Shown here piece by piece: positions 34,858 through 43,475 of a stretch of 64,000 nucleotides of DNA. The position numbers were made by a program, and so were the translations under genes. The stretch is from Archangiaceae bacterium. Lineage in GTDB: Bacteria > Myxococcota > Myxococcia > Myxococcales > Myxococcaceae. Each line of letters begins with the position of its first letter. Position 1 is the stretch's first letter. Location of the stretch: positions 310,001 through 374,000 of the forward strand of contig JADJNS010000006.1 of the NCBI GenBank assembly GCA_016714225.1, given 5' to 3'. The notes beneath the pieces are model-generated. The model saw only the letters and a program-made list of their open reading frames with translations, was not told the origin of the DNA and searched no databases.

Positions 34858-36132
34858 TTATTCGTGCCTGCCGAACACGACGCAGGCGTTGACGTCGCCG
34901 AAGCCGAAGCTTGCCTTCGCGATCACGTTCAGCGGCACCTCGACGGTGCGGTGGGGGATGCGCGAAGCGAAGGCCTGGAGCTCGGGGTGCAGGTCGTCGC
35001 AGTTGAGCGAGCCGTGCACGAAGCCGTGGTGGAGCTCGAGCACGGCCGCGACGCACTCGACCCCGCCCGCCGCCCCCAGGCAGTGGCCGATCAGCGACTT
35101 CGTCGAGTGGAGGAGCGGCATCGCGTCGGGCGAGAGCCCCAGCGCGCTCGCCCAGCTCCGCACCTCATGCGGGTCGGCGAACGTCGCCGTGAGGTGCCCG
35201 TTGATCGCCCCGATGTCCACCGGCTGCACCCTGGCCATCTCGACCGCGCCCCGAATGCAGCGCTGCACCGCGCGCGGGTTCGGCGCGGTCATGCTGCCGC
35301 CCATGCGGTGGCCTCCGCAGTTGACGAGGCCGCCCAGCACCTCGGCGTAGATGCGCGCGCCCCGGGCGCGGGCGCTGTCGAGGCTCTCGAGCATCACCAC
35401 CCCCGCCCCCGAGCCCGGCACGAAGCCCGCGGCGCTCGCGCTCATCGGCCGCGACGCCTCGGCGGGCGCCTGGTTGCGCGTGCGGTTCAGCACCTTCATC
35501 GCGTCGAAGCCGGCCCAGATGTATTTGGACGAGCCCTCGGAGCCACCCGCGAGCATCCGCTCGGCCCGCCCCTCGCGGATGCGCAGGAAGGCGTCGACCA
35601 CGGCCTCGGTGCCGGTGCTGCAGGCGGCGGAGTTCGTCGACACCTGGTTGCCCAGCCCGAGCAGCCCCGCGACGCGCGCGGTGTTCCCGCTCGACATGAT
35701 CTGCTCGGGCATGGTGCTGCCGAGCCGCGAGACCTTGCCGGCATCGACCTTCGGGACGAGCTTCTCGGCCACGGTGTCGATGCCGCCGATGCCGGTGCCT
35801 ATGATCGCGCCGGTGTCCCAGTCGACGCGGTCGTCGCCGGGGGCCGGGCGGGGGAGGCCCGCGTCGGACCACGCGTCGAGCGCCGCGATCGCGGCGTAGA
35901 CCATGTTCGTGTTCATCGCGAGCAGCTCCTCCCCGCTCAGGTAGCGCTGCTGCAGCGCTTCGACGTCTTGGGGGATGCCGCCGACCTGGCAGCCGAACTT
36001 CGCGTCGGCGAGGTGCGGGTGAAACGCGATGCCGCTCTTGCCCTCTCTCAGCGCACCGGCGAACGCGGCAGCTCCGTGCGCGTTCGGGGCGAGCACCCCG
36101 AGGCCGGTGACGACAACGCGCCTCGGGGTCAC
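34858..36132 (-). CDS. fabF: Beta-ketoacyl-ACP synthase (KAS I/II type)
   Basis: 424 aa. The GTG overlaps the dehydratase stop (GTGA). The catalytic triad is Cys171 (NSAACSTGTEAV), His313 and His350 (HSTKSLIGHCLGAAGG). The usual NAHGTGT block reads NGHLTATFAD, keeping the His but changing the rest. This suggests a diverged clade rather than housekeeping FabF. It should elongate acyl-ACP with malonyl-ACP. Confidence 0.88.
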   Translation of the reverse strand: MTPRRVVVTGLGVLAPNAHGAAAFAGALREGKSGIAFHPHLADAKFGCQVGGIPQDVEALQQRYLSGEELLAMNTNMVYAAIAALDAWSDAGLPRPAPGDDRVDWDTGAIIGTGIGGIDTVAEKLVPKVDAGKVSRLGSTMPEQIMSSGNTARVAGLLGLGNQVSTNSAACSTGTEAVVDAFLRIREGRAERMLAGGSEGSSKYIWAGFDAMKVLNRTRNQAPAEASRPMSASAAGFVPGSGAGVVMLESLDSARARGARIYAEVLGGLVNCGGHRMGGSMTAPNPRAVQRCIRGAVEMARVQPVDIGAINGHLTATFADPHEVRSWASALGLSPDAMPLLHSTKSLIGHCLGAAGGVECVAAVLELHHGFVHGSLNCDDLHPELQAFASRIPHRTVEVPLNVIAKASFGFGDVNACVVFGRHE

Positions 36133-36581
36133 GGCAGCACCCCCATGCCCGCCACCGTGCCGCTCGCCACGGCGGTGCCGTCGCTCAGGGTGAGCACGAC
36201 GTTCGACTTCAGCTTCCGCCGCCGCCAGAAGACCTTCTCGGCGGTCACCCGCACCGTCTCGCCCGGGCGGACGACGCGCGTGAGCTCGACGGCGCACTCG
36301 GTGAGCAGCGTCGTGGTGCGCTCGACGAGCTCGCGCGGCTGCTCGAGCGCGAGCAGGTAGATGCCGAGCGCGACGATGCCGGTCTGGCACATCGTCTCCA
36401 TCAGGATCACGCCCGGGGTCACCGGGTTGTGCGGGAAGTGCCCGGGGTAGAACGTCTCGTCGGAGCGGAACGTGTACTCGCCGACGGCTCCACCTTCGTC
36501 GAGGCGGACCAGGCGATCGAGGAAACGAAACGGCCGCTGCTGGGGAATGAGGGCGAGCACCTCGTCTTTCGTCAGCGTCAC
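36129..36581 (-). CDS. fabZ: 3-hydroxyacyl-ACP dehydratase, FabZ type
   Basis: 150 aa hot-dog fold. The catalytic His48 (FYPGHFPHNPVTPG) and Glu62 (ILMETMCQTG) have the FabZ spacing of 14. It dehydrates 3-hydroxyacyl-ACP to trans-2-enoyl-ACP. The GTG overlaps the FabA-like stop. Having both a FabZ-type and a FabA-type enzyme allows saturated and unsaturated or isomerised products. Confidence 0.85.
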   Translation of the reverse strand: MTLTKDEVLALIPQQRPFRFLDRLVRLDEGGAVGEYTFRSDETFYPGHFPHNPVTPGVILMETMCQTGIVALGIYLLALEQPRELVERTTTLLTECAVELTRVVRPGETVRVTAEKVFWRRRKLKSNVVLTLSDGTAVASGTVAGMGVLP

Positions 36582-37171
36582 GTCGCCCGCTCCATGATGC
36601 CGCCTCGGCTGTTCCTCGAGCGGGCCGGCCAGTCGGGGTAGGCGATGCCGAGGAACAGGCCGACCTTCGCGCCGGTGACCGTGTAGATGGGCTCGCCGTC
36701 GACGAGCACCCGGCCGTCGCCGATGGCCACCGCGGAGCCCGAGCCCTTGAGCAGCGAGAACCGGCGGATCTCGACCTCGTAGCGCACCACGCTGTTGAAG
36801 GGGCGGATCTGGCCGGAGAACTCGACCTGCTTGCAGCCGAGCGCGCGCCCCGAGCCGGCACCACCCGCGGCGGCGCAGTACAGGCCGATGAGCTGCCAGA
36901 CGGCGTCGACACCCAGGCAGCCCGGCTGGACGGGGTCGCCGCGGAAGTGGCAGTGGAAGAACCAGTCATCGAGGTGCACGTCCTGCTCGCCGGTGATGCG
37001 GCCCTTCGGGCCCTCGCGCGTAAGCTCGACCACGCGGTCGACCATCAGCATCGGCGGCGCGGGCAGCCGGATGAACTCGGCGGGAGGGTCGACGACGAGG
37101 TTGCCCTGCGAGAGCGCGAGCAGCTCGGCCTTGGCGAAGCAGCGCGTCTCGAGGAACTCGGCGTAGCGCAT
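36578..37171 (-). CDS. fabA: Beta-hydroxydecanoyl-ACP dehydratase/isomerase, FabA type
   Basis: 197 aa. It matches FabA through LPAPPMLMVDRVVELT, WFFHCHFRGDPVQPGCLG, GRALG and a final KVGLF. His75 and Asp89 have the His/Asp spacing of the FabA active site. FabA makes the 2-enoyl and can isomerise it to cis-3, the anaerobic route to unsaturated fatty acids. The ATG overlaps the KAS III stop by one base (TGATG). Confidence 0.87.
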   Translation of the reverse strand: MRYAEFLETRCFAKAELLALSQGNLVVDPPAEFIRLPAPPMLMVDRVVELTREGPKGRITGEQDVHLDDWFFHCHFRGDPVQPGCLGVDAVWQLIGLYCAAAGGAGSGRALGCKQVEFSGQIRPFNSVVRYEVEIRRFSLLKGSGSAVAIGDGRVLVDGEPIYTVTGAKVGLFLGIAYPDWPARSRNSRGGIMERAT

Positions 37172-38181
37172 CAGGCGACCTCGAGCTTCACGCTGGACCA
37201 GGTCAGCCCCGAGCCGACCACCACGAGGAGCACGGTGTCGCCCGGCTGGAGCCGCTCCCAGCTCTGGGACAGCACCGTGGGTGCGCCCGCGGCGCCGGTG
37301 TTGCCGAAGCGCTCGACGTTGTGGAGGTGGCACTCGGCCGGCAGGCCGGCGCGCCTCGCCACCGCGTCGAGCATCAGCGCGTTGGCCTGGTGGCCGATGA
37401 AGAGCACGCGGCCGTTCGTCCGGGCCGCGCGCTCGCGTGCGCCGCCGAGCATGGCCTCGAGGGAGGCCTGCGTGGTCTTGATGGCGAAGCGCTGCACGAC
37501 GCTGCCTGCCTGGGCGAAGTGGCCGAAGCGGGGAATGGTGACGAGGCCGCAGCCCTTCGGCGACGAGTCGAGCGTGGTGTGCGTGATCGCGATGCGCGAC
37601 CGCTCGCTGCCCGAGAGCACCGCGGCGCTGCTCGCGTCGCCCCACAGCACCGCCGTCGAGCGGTCGCGGTAGTCGACGACCCGGGTCGTGTTCTCGGCGT
37701 TCACCACCAGCACGAAGCCGGGGAGGTCCCGCATCAGCGCCAGCACGTGCAGCTGCGCTCCGAAGCTCGAGCAGGCGGAGTTGACGTCGAGCGCGGGCGC
37801 GTCGATGCCGAGCGCGGCGGCGATGCGGCACGCCTCGGTGGGGATGCCCAGCTCGGGGGTGCAGCCGCCGGCGACCACGAGGCCGATGTCCGAAGGCTTC
37901 AGGCCGGCCCGTTCCAGCGCATGCAGCCCCGCACGACGGCCGGTCTCGACCGTCGAGAGCAGCGCTGCCTCGTGGCCGGCCCGCACGTCGACGTTGCGCG
38001 TCGTGCGCAGGTAGTCGAGCGGCAGCACGGTGCGCCGCTCGCGAATGCCGGTGCGCTCGAGGATCCACGCGTCGGTCGTGCCGATGTCGAGCTCCTCGAG
38101 GAAGCGGTTGTCGATCACGGTGTTGGGGTGAAAGTGCCCGACGCCGTGCAGGTAGAGCGGTGGCATGCTCGGCGGGCTCAT
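37171..38181 (-). CDS. KAS III (FabH-like) beta-ketoacyl synthase
   Basis: 336 aa. The triad Cys137 (VNSACSSFGAQL), His264 (FIGHQANALML) and Asn294 (RFGNTGAAG) is complete. It carries out the first condensation of an acyl-CoA starter with malonyl-ACP. The divergence from housekeeping FabH suggests an unusual starter unit. The ATG overlaps the reductase stop (ATGA). Confidence 0.85.
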   Translation of the reverse strand: MSPPSMPPLYLHGVGHFHPNTVIDNRFLEELDIGTTDAWILERTGIRERRTVLPLDYLRTTRNVDVRAGHEAALLSTVETGRRAGLHALERAGLKPSDIGLVVAGGCTPELGIPTEACRIAAALGIDAPALDVNSACSSFGAQLHVLALMRDLPGFVLVVNAENTTRVVDYRDRSTAVLWGDASSAAVLSGSERSRIAITHTTLDSSPKGCGLVTIPRFGHFAQAGSVVQRFAIKTTQASLEAMLGGARERAARTNGRVLFIGHQANALMLDAVARRAGLPAECHLHNVERFGNTGAAGAPTVLSQSWERLQPGDTVLLVVVGSGLTWSSVKLEVA

Positions 38182-38981
38182 CCGGCCACCCGCTCTCCGC
38201 CGTCGACGCGGATCAGCGCGCCGTTCACCCAGCGCGCTTCGTCGGTCGAGAGCAGGTAGACGACGTCGGCGACGTCGGCCGGAGTGGTGAGCCGGCCCAG
38301 CGGGTTCTTGGCCAGGGCGCTCGCCTTCATGCGCTCGCTCCCCGGGATGAGGCGCAGCGCCGGCGTGTCGGTGACGCCCGGCTGCACGATGTTGCAGCGC
38401 ACGCCGAACGGGCCCAGCTCCACCGCGAGCGCCCGCGACACCGACTCGAGCGCGGCCTTGGCCGCCGAGACCGCCGCGTAGCCGGGCCACGCCACCTCGT
38501 TGCCCTCGCTGGTCAGGCCGATGACGCGCGCGTCGGACGCGAACAGGCGCCGGGCGAAGACGTCCTGCACCCAGGTCACGAGGCTCGTGCCCATGCTGTA
38601 GACGGTGCGGGCGAAGTCCTCGTCTTCGAGCACAGCCTCCGCGCCGGCGGCCCGCACCAGCGGCTTCAGGTTTCCGAAGGCGATCGAGTGGAGGAGCAGC
38701 CGGACGCGTCCCTCGGGCCCGGCCTCTGCGGCGAGCACGTCGAGCGCCTGCTTGCGGCCCTCGGCGGTCAGCGCGTCGAGGTTGAAGGTGAGGAGGCGCG
38801 CGCCGGTCGCGCGCAGCTCGGCGAACCGCGGCTCGATGGCCGGCATCGCGCCCTGGCGGTCGCGGTGGACGATCGCCAGGTTCATGCCGTGGCGGGCGAG
38901 CTTGTGGGCGGTCGCGAGGCCGAAGCCACTCGAGCCGCCCAGGATGAGCGCCCACTGCCGGTCGTCGAAGCGCAAGCTCAC
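38178..38981 (-). CDS. FabI-like SDR enoyl-ACP reductase
   Basis: 267 aa. A Rossmann fold with GGSSGFGLATAHKLARHG at the N-terminus, HSIAFGN (the FabI family has HSIAFA/G at this site), YAAVSAAKAAL with catalytic Tyr/Lys, and RCNIVQPGVTDT near the C-terminus. It should reduce the trans-2-enoyl-ACP with NAD(P)H. The Gly-rich site GGSSGFG is nearer to general SDRs than to standard FabI. The GTG overlaps the FabD stop. Confidence 0.78.
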   Translation of the reverse strand: MSLRFDDRQWALILGGSSGFGLATAHKLARHGMNLAIVHRDRQGAMPAIEPRFAELRATGARLLTFNLDALTAEGRKQALDVLAAEAGPEGRVRLLLHSIAFGNLKPLVRAAGAEAVLEDEDFARTVYSMGTSLVTWVQDVFARRLFASDARVIGLTSEGNEVAWPGYAAVSAAKAALESVSRALAVELGPFGVRCNIVQPGVTDTPALRLIPGSERMKASALAKNPLGRLTTPADVADVVYLLSTDEARWVNGALIRVDGGERVAG

Positions 38982-39955
38982 CGCGCGCCCGCCTCTCGCA
39001 GGCGCTCGGCGGCGAGCGGCGGGCAGAACGCCGCGAAGGCCGCGACCGCCTGGCGCTCGGAGACGATGGCCGTGACCTCGTGGCCCAGCGCCTTGAAGAA
39101 GCCGCGCAGCGGCCGGTTCGGGCCGACCTCGAAGATGCGCGTGGCGCGGCTCGCGAGCGCCCGCATGTTGGCGACCCAGTCGACGCTGCCGCTGAGCTGG
39201 CGCGCCAGGGCGTCGACGAGCGCCTCGCGCGTGGGCACGTGGAAGTTGCCCGTGAAGTTCGACGTGACGGCCGCAGCCCTGGGGGCGTCGAACGCCGGCG
39301 CGGCGGCCTGCAGCACGTCGCGGAAGTCGGCCTCGATGCGCCGCATCAGCCGCGAGTGAAACGGGGCGCTCACGTTGAGCGGGACGATGCGGTGCTCGGC
39401 GCCGTGCAGCAGCTTCCTCATGCGCCCGCAGGCGACCTCCACGTGCCCGGCGTCTCCCGACAGCACGAGCTGATCGGGAGCGTTGTGATTCGCGACATCG
39501 ACGTGGAGGCCCTCGAGAACCGGCGAGAGGTCGCGCGCGGCGAGCCCTTCCGCGACGACGGCCGCCATCGCGCCCTGGCCCACCGGTACGGCCTGCTGCA
39601 TCAGCGCGCCCCGGCGGCGCACGAGCCGTACCGCGACCGCCAGGGGCAGGGCGCCGGCAGCGCACAGGGCGGTGTATTCGCCCAGGCTGTGCCCACCGAA
39701 CCAGGCGGCCGTGAAGCCCAGCTCGCGCTCGAGGGCGCGGAACATCGCGAGCTCCGCGGTGAGCAGGGCGGGCTGGGTGTATTCGGTGCGATCGAGCCGC
39801 TCGCCGCCCTCGAAACACAGCGACCTCACGTCGAGGCCGAGCGCTTCGCTGGCCTCGGCGAAGACCTCGCGCGAGGCGGCGAAACAGGCGTGAAAGTCCT
39901 TCGCCATTCCAGCCCGCTGACTGCCCTGCCCGGGGAATACGACTGCGTTGGCCAT
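38978..39955 (-). CDS. fabD: Malonyl-CoA:ACP transacylase
   Basis: 325 aa. FPGQGSQ at the N-terminus and the nucleophile motif GHSLGE (Ser90) are typical of FabD; NVSAPFHSRLM carries the catalytic His. It supplies malonyl-ACP to the module. It is the first gene of a seven-enzyme operon whose start lies 42.5 nt from the palindrome at 39991. No Shine-Dalgarno is visible in front of its ATG. Confidence 0.9.
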   Translation of the reverse strand: MANAVVFPGQGSQRAGMAKDFHACFAASREVFAEASEALGLDVRSLCFEGGERLDRTEYTQPALLTAELAMFRALERELGFTAAWFGGHSLGEYTALCAAGALPLAVAVRLVRRRGALMQQAVPVGQGAMAAVVAEGLAARDLSPVLEGLHVDVANHNAPDQLVLSGDAGHVEVACGRMRKLLHGAEHRIVPLNVSAPFHSRLMRRIEADFRDVLQAAAPAFDAPRAAAVTSNFTGNFHVPTREALVDALARQLSGSVDWVANMRALASRATRIFEVGPNRPLRGFFKALGHEVTAIVSERQAVAAFAAFCPPLAAERLREAGAR

Positions 39956-39990
39956 GGCGGTGGTCTACGCGTGAGGGCGCGGGGCCAAAG

Positions 39991-40004
39991 TTGATCGAGA
40001 TCAA
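39991..40004. promoter_or_regulatory. FNR-type palindrome upstream of the fatty-acid operon
   Basis: TTGATCGAGATCAA, an exact match to the FNR consensus halves TTGAT and ATCAA. The centre is 42.5 nt from the ATG of the minus-strand operon and 70.5 nt from the GTG of the plus-strand cytochrome. Confidence 0.85.
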
Positions 40005-40067
40005 GAACGCGCGGCGACGTGATTGCCGCTGACAGGGCGGTGACGTCGCGCGATACGTTCGAGCTCC

Positions 40068-40541
40068 GTGAGGCGGCTCATCGTGTACACCATGTTGTGC
40101 GCTGCGGGCTGCGCCCGCCGCGGGCCGGCCGCGGAGCCCGACGACTGCACCGCGAGCACGCCGCTCGTCGCGGGGGTGCCGGGCAGCCCCGGACACCTGA
40201 TCGCCTCAGAGCTGCACCCCGAGGGGGCGAGCGGGCTCGCCACGTTGATGCGCGCGATGGAGGCCGACCTGAAGGCGGCGCGCGCGGCGCTCGCCCGGGG
40301 CGAAGCCGTGCCGGCGCTGTACGCCCGTCACCGCCGCATCCGCTGCGCGTGGCCGACGAGCCCGGCGGACCGCGAGGGTGCGTTCGACGCGCTCGCGGTC
40401 GGGTACCTCGAGCGGGTGAAGGGCTTCGATGCGGCGCCCGAGAAGAGCGAGGCGTACGCCACGGTGCTCGGCGGGTGCCGTGCCTGTCACGAGCAGAGCT
40501 GCCCGGGGCCGCTCGCGGCGATCGACGCGCTGGCGCGCTGA
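40068..40541 (+). CDS. Small cytochrome c lipoprotein
   Basis: 157 aa from the GTG. A lipoprotein signal ends MLCAAGC. One haem motif, CRACHEQSC, lies near the C-terminus of a helical domain, as in cytochrome c'-type four-helix proteins. It is divergent from the fatty-acid operon across a palindrome. The 3' end overlaps the opposite acyltransferase by 55 nt. Confidence 0.75.
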   Translation: MRRLIVYTMLCAAGCARRGPAAEPDDCTASTPLVAGVPGSPGHLIASELHPEGASGLATLMRAMEADLKAARAALARGEAVPALYARHRRIRCAWPTSPADREGAFDALAVGYLERVKGFDAAPEKSEAYATVLGGCRACHEQSCPGPLAAIDALAR

Positions 40542-41290
40542 GCCCGACCGCTTCGTTCGAGCCAGGCGTTCTCCATCGCCTTCAACCGCCCGATGACCTG
40601 GCGCGACAGGTCGCGCGCCGCGCGCAGGCCGCGCTGGGCGGTCACGGGCGCGAAGGGCTCGAGCTCGAGGTCGAGCACGTCGCCCCACGCCGGCACCGCG
40701 CTCGCGGCTTGCTGCCTGCGGCCGCGCAGGTAGGCGCACAGCACGAGCGGCCGGTGGAGCCCCGCGAGGATCTGACCGACGCCATACGTCACGCTGCCGG
40801 GGTCGATGCGGCCGGTGCGGCTGCGCGTGCCCTCGGGGAACAGCATCAGCACCTCGCCGCGCGAGACGAGCCAGCGCAGCCTGGCGACGACCTCCCTGCG
40901 GTGGGCGTCGTCGCCGTCGCGGTCGAGCGGCACGACCTTGCCGAGGTACACGATCGCCGCGAGCGCCGGGTTCCGCTCGAAGTGCTCGCGCGCCGCGACG
41001 TTCCACGGGAAGCGGCGGTAGTGCACGAGGTACTCGGCCAGCGGCGCGAGCGCCGACGAGAGGTACGCCGAGTCCACCATGGTGAGGTGGTTGGCGCAGA
41101 TCAGCAGCGGGCGCCGGGTGGCGAGCGCCTCGCGGAAGACGCGCCGCGCCCGCGCCACGCCCTCGACCCGGTTGTTGCGAAGCACGCGCATGGTGAGCAC
41201 CGAGCCCAGGCCCACCAGCGGGAAGCAGGCCCGGCCGATGGCGCGCTGCACCCGCAGCGCCCGGACCGCAGCGGCGTCGAGGTCGGCCAT
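40487..41290 (-). CDS. PlsC-type 1-acyl-sn-glycerol-3-phosphate acyltransferase
   Basis: 267 aa from the ATG at 41290, 44.5 nt from the palindrome. Motif I NHLTMVDS (His-x4-Asp) and motif III FPEGTRSR identify an LPLAT-family acyltransferase. It would place acyl chains from the neighbouring FAS module into phospholipid. An upstream start is possible, but it would run into the palindrome. A hydrophobic stretch near residues 20-40 may anchor it in the membrane. Confidence 0.82.
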   Translation of the reverse strand: MADLDAAAVRALRVQRAIGRACFPLVGLGSVLTMRVLRNNRVEGVARARRVFREALATRRPLLICANHLTMVDSAYLSSALAPLAEYLVHYRRFPWNVAAREHFERNPALAAIVYLGKVVPLDRDGDDAHRREVVARLRWLVSRGEVLMLFPEGTRSRTGRIDPGSVTYGVGQILAGLHRPLVLCAYLRGRRQQAASAVPAWGDVLDLELEPFAPVTAQRGLRAARDLSRQVIGRLKAMENAWLERSGRAQRASASIAASGPGQLCS

Positions 41291-41327
41291 GCCGGCGCCA
41301 CCGTATGCGCCCGGGCCGGCCGCGCCC

Positions 41328-41341
41328 TTGAGCGGGATCAA
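41328..41341. promoter_or_regulatory. FNR-type palindrome between acyltransferase and GST genes
   Basis: TTGAGCGGGATCAA (extended CCTTGAGCGGGATCAAGG). The centre is 44.5 nt from the minus start at 41290 and 43.5 nt from the plus start at 41378. Confidence 0.75.
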
Positions 41342-41377
41342 GGTCATCGCGAGCCCCGGCGGGCGACGGTGCCCGGC

Positions 41378-41974
41378 ATGACGGCTTTGACCCTCTATTA
41401 CGTGCCGAAGACCCGCGCCACGCGGGTGCGCTGGCTGCTCGAGGAGCTCGGCGCGCCCTACCGGCTCGCGCGGCTCGACCCTTCGAAGGGCGAGACCAAG
41501 ACCGACGAGCACACGCGCCGGCACCCGCTGCAGGACGTGCCGGTCTTACAGACGCCGAGCGGCGCGCTGTTCGAGTCGTGCGCGATGTGCCTGCACCTCG
41601 CGGCAGGCACGCCGCTGCTCCCGCCTGACGGCTCGTACGAGCGCGGCCTCGTGTACCAGTGGGTGCTGTTCGGAGTGAGCGAGCTCGAGGGACTGCTCGG
41701 GCGGCTCGCCGGGGAGAGGAAGAAGGCTGCCGCGGACCCGAAGCGCATCGAGGCGGTCATGCTCAAGCTGGCCCAGCCGCTGGCGGCGCTCGAGCAGGCG
41801 CTCGCGGGCCGTGAGTGGCTCGTGGGTGAGGGCTTCACCGTGGCCGACCTGCTGTGCGGGGCGTTGCTGGTCTGGGCGAACCGGCTCGAGCTGCTGGGCG
41901 AGCTGCCGAACGCGCGCGCCTACGTCGCGCGCGTGGAGTCGCGCCCCGCCTTCCGCCGTGCGCTGGCCGACTGA
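41378..41974 (+). CDS. Glutathione S-transferase-like protein
   Basis: 198 aa with an N-terminal thioredoxin-like domain (TLYYVPKTRATRVRWLLEELG, VPVLQTPSGALFESCAM) and an all-helical C-terminal domain (WLVGEGFTVADLLCGALLVW). The pattern is clearly GST-like; the substrate is unknown. It has its own FNR-type palindrome, so it probably belongs to the same response. Confidence 0.82.
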   Translation: MTALTLYYVPKTRATRVRWLLEELGAPYRLARLDPSKGETKTDEHTRRHPLQDVPVLQTPSGALFESCAMCLHLAAGTPLLPPDGSYERGLVYQWVLFGVSELEGLLGRLAGERKKAAADPKRIEAVMLKLAQPLAALEQALAGREWLVGEGFTVADLLCGALLVWANRLELLGELPNARAYVARVESRPAFRRALAD

Positions 41975-41985
41975 CCCGACCGTCC

Positions 41986-41999
41986 TTGATCTGGATCAA
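41986..41999 (+). promoter_or_regulatory. FNR-type palindrome upstream of multicopper oxidase
   Basis: TTGATCTGGATCAA, within an 18-bp element CCTTGATCTGGATCAAGG (41984-42001). The centre is 79.5 nt before the GTG at 42072, farther than in the other units. Confidence 0.75.
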
Positions 42000-42071
42000 G
42001 GCGCAGGTGCGTCGCGGAATGGCGCCGGTGCCCCCGTTCCACGACCCGAGCAATCGCGCTATCTCGATCGC

Positions 42072-43475
42072 GTGCGGAGCGGTGCGCGACTCGTCTTGGC
42101 CCTGAGCGTGGTGATGTGCACGCCGCGCCCGCTGGAGCTCCCCCTGGAGCAGCCGCCCGGGTGGGACGAGGCCGTGCGGCTCACCGAGGCCGCCGACGCC
42201 GACCCCGACCCTGCCGTGGTCGACGTGAGGCTCGAGGCGAAGATCGCCACCGTGATGCTCGACGGCCGGCCCACCCAGATGTGGACGTACGACGGCGTGG
42301 TGCCGGGCCCGCTCATCCGCGCGCGGGTCGGCGACACCGTCATCGTGCGCTTCACCAGCTCGCTGCCCGAGCCCACCACGGTGCACTGGCACGGGGTCGA
42401 GGTGCCGGCCGAGATGGACGGCAGCGAGGCGACGCAGGCGGCCGTGCCTCCGGGCGGCAGCTTCGAGTACCGCTTCACCGCCACGAAGGCCGGCACGTTC
42501 TGGTACCACCCGCACGTCCGCTCGAGCGCGCAGGTCGGCTTCGGCCTGTACGGCGCGATCATCGTCGAGGACCCTGCCGAGCGCGCGTACGGCGACGATC
42601 TGGTGCTGGTGCTGTCGGACGTGAGCACCGCCGACGCCGGCGTGCTCGCGCCCGGCGACCAGCACGGCTGGTTCGGCGACTACTTCGGGCGCGAGGGCGG
42701 GCTGCTGCTCGTCAACGGCAAGCGCCTGCCCACGGTCAAGGCGCGCGCCGGAGTGCCGCAGCGGTGGAAGCTCGTGAACGCCTCGCGCGCGCGGTACTGG
42801 TCGCTCGAGGTGCCGAACGCCGAGGTGCTGCGCATCGGCGGCGACGTGGGGCTCATCGAGACGCCGCAGCCGGGCAACGGCGTCGTGTTGACGCCGGGCG
42901 AGCGTGCCGAGCTGTGGGTGAAGCCCCTGACTCCCGGCCGCCGGTCGAGCGTGACCGCGGTTGACGCCGACCGCTTCCACATCGGGTACCCGCAGCCCCC
43001 CGAAGCCGTGCTCGAGCTCGAGGTGCTCGACGAGCCGGCCCGTCACGGGGCCGAGGCGCCGTCCGGCACGCTCCGCGAGATCGTGCCGCCCGACGCGGCG
43101 GCGGCGAAGCCGCGCACCTTCGAGCTGATGGACCTGGTCGACGGCGGCGCGGGCCAGCTCGGCATCAACGGGAAGACGTACCGGCCCGATGAGCACATCC
43201 CGGTGCGGCTCGGCGACACCGAGCGGTGGGAGGTCCACAACTCGACGGCCTACGATCACTCGTTCCACCTGCACGGCTACGCGTTCGTGCCCACGAACCT
43301 GGCCGGCCGCAGCTGGCCGGTGCGCGAGTGGAAGGACTCGATCAACGTGCCGGCGAAGCAGCGCCTCGAGCTGCTCGTGCGGTTCGACGACCGCCCGGGC
43401 ATGTGGATGCTGCACTGCCACATTCTCGATCACGTCGAGCTGGGCATGATGACGATGCTGCAGGTCAGGCCCTGA
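42072..43475 (+). CDS. Multicopper oxidase, lipoprotein or secreted
   Basis: 467 aa from the only usable start, a GTG, giving a lipoprotein-like signal (LALSVVMC). Copper motifs are complete: HWHG (H105, H107), WYHPH, HSFHLHG (from H396) and HCHILDH with axial Met (H448-C449-H450, H454, M459). This is a three-domain laccase/CueO-type oxidase rather than a two-domain nitrite reductase. It may oxidise Cu(I), a metal or an organic donor. It lies in the putative regulon beside the GST gene. Confidence 0.85.
   Translation: MRSGARLVLALSVVMCTPRPLELPLEQPPGWDEAVRLTEAADADPDPAVVDVRLEAKIATVMLDGRPTQMWTYDGVVPGPLIRARVGDTVIVRFTSSLPEPTTVHWHGVEVPAEMDGSEATQAAVPPGGSFEYRFTATKAGTFWYHPHVRSSAQVGFGLYGAIIVEDPAERAYGDDLVLVLSDVSTADAGVLAPGDQHGWFGDYFGREGGLLLVNGKRLPTVKARAGVPQRWKLVNASRARYWSLEVPNAEVLRIGGDVGLIETPQPGNGVVLTPGERAELWVKPLTPGRRSSVTAVDADRFHIGYPQPPEAVLELEVLDEPARHGAEAPSGTLREIVPPDAAAAKPRTFELMDLVDGGAGQLGINGKTYRPDEHIPVRLGDTERWEVHNSTAYDHSFHLHGYAFVPTNLAGRSWPVREWKDSINVPAKQRLELLVRFDDRPGMWMLHCHILDHVELGMMTMLQVRP

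Noticed and set aside
42072..43475. Copper nitrite reductase NirK
   Set aside because: The protein has the four His motifs of a three-domain laccase-type oxidase, including HCH with a trinuclear site, and is longer than NirK.
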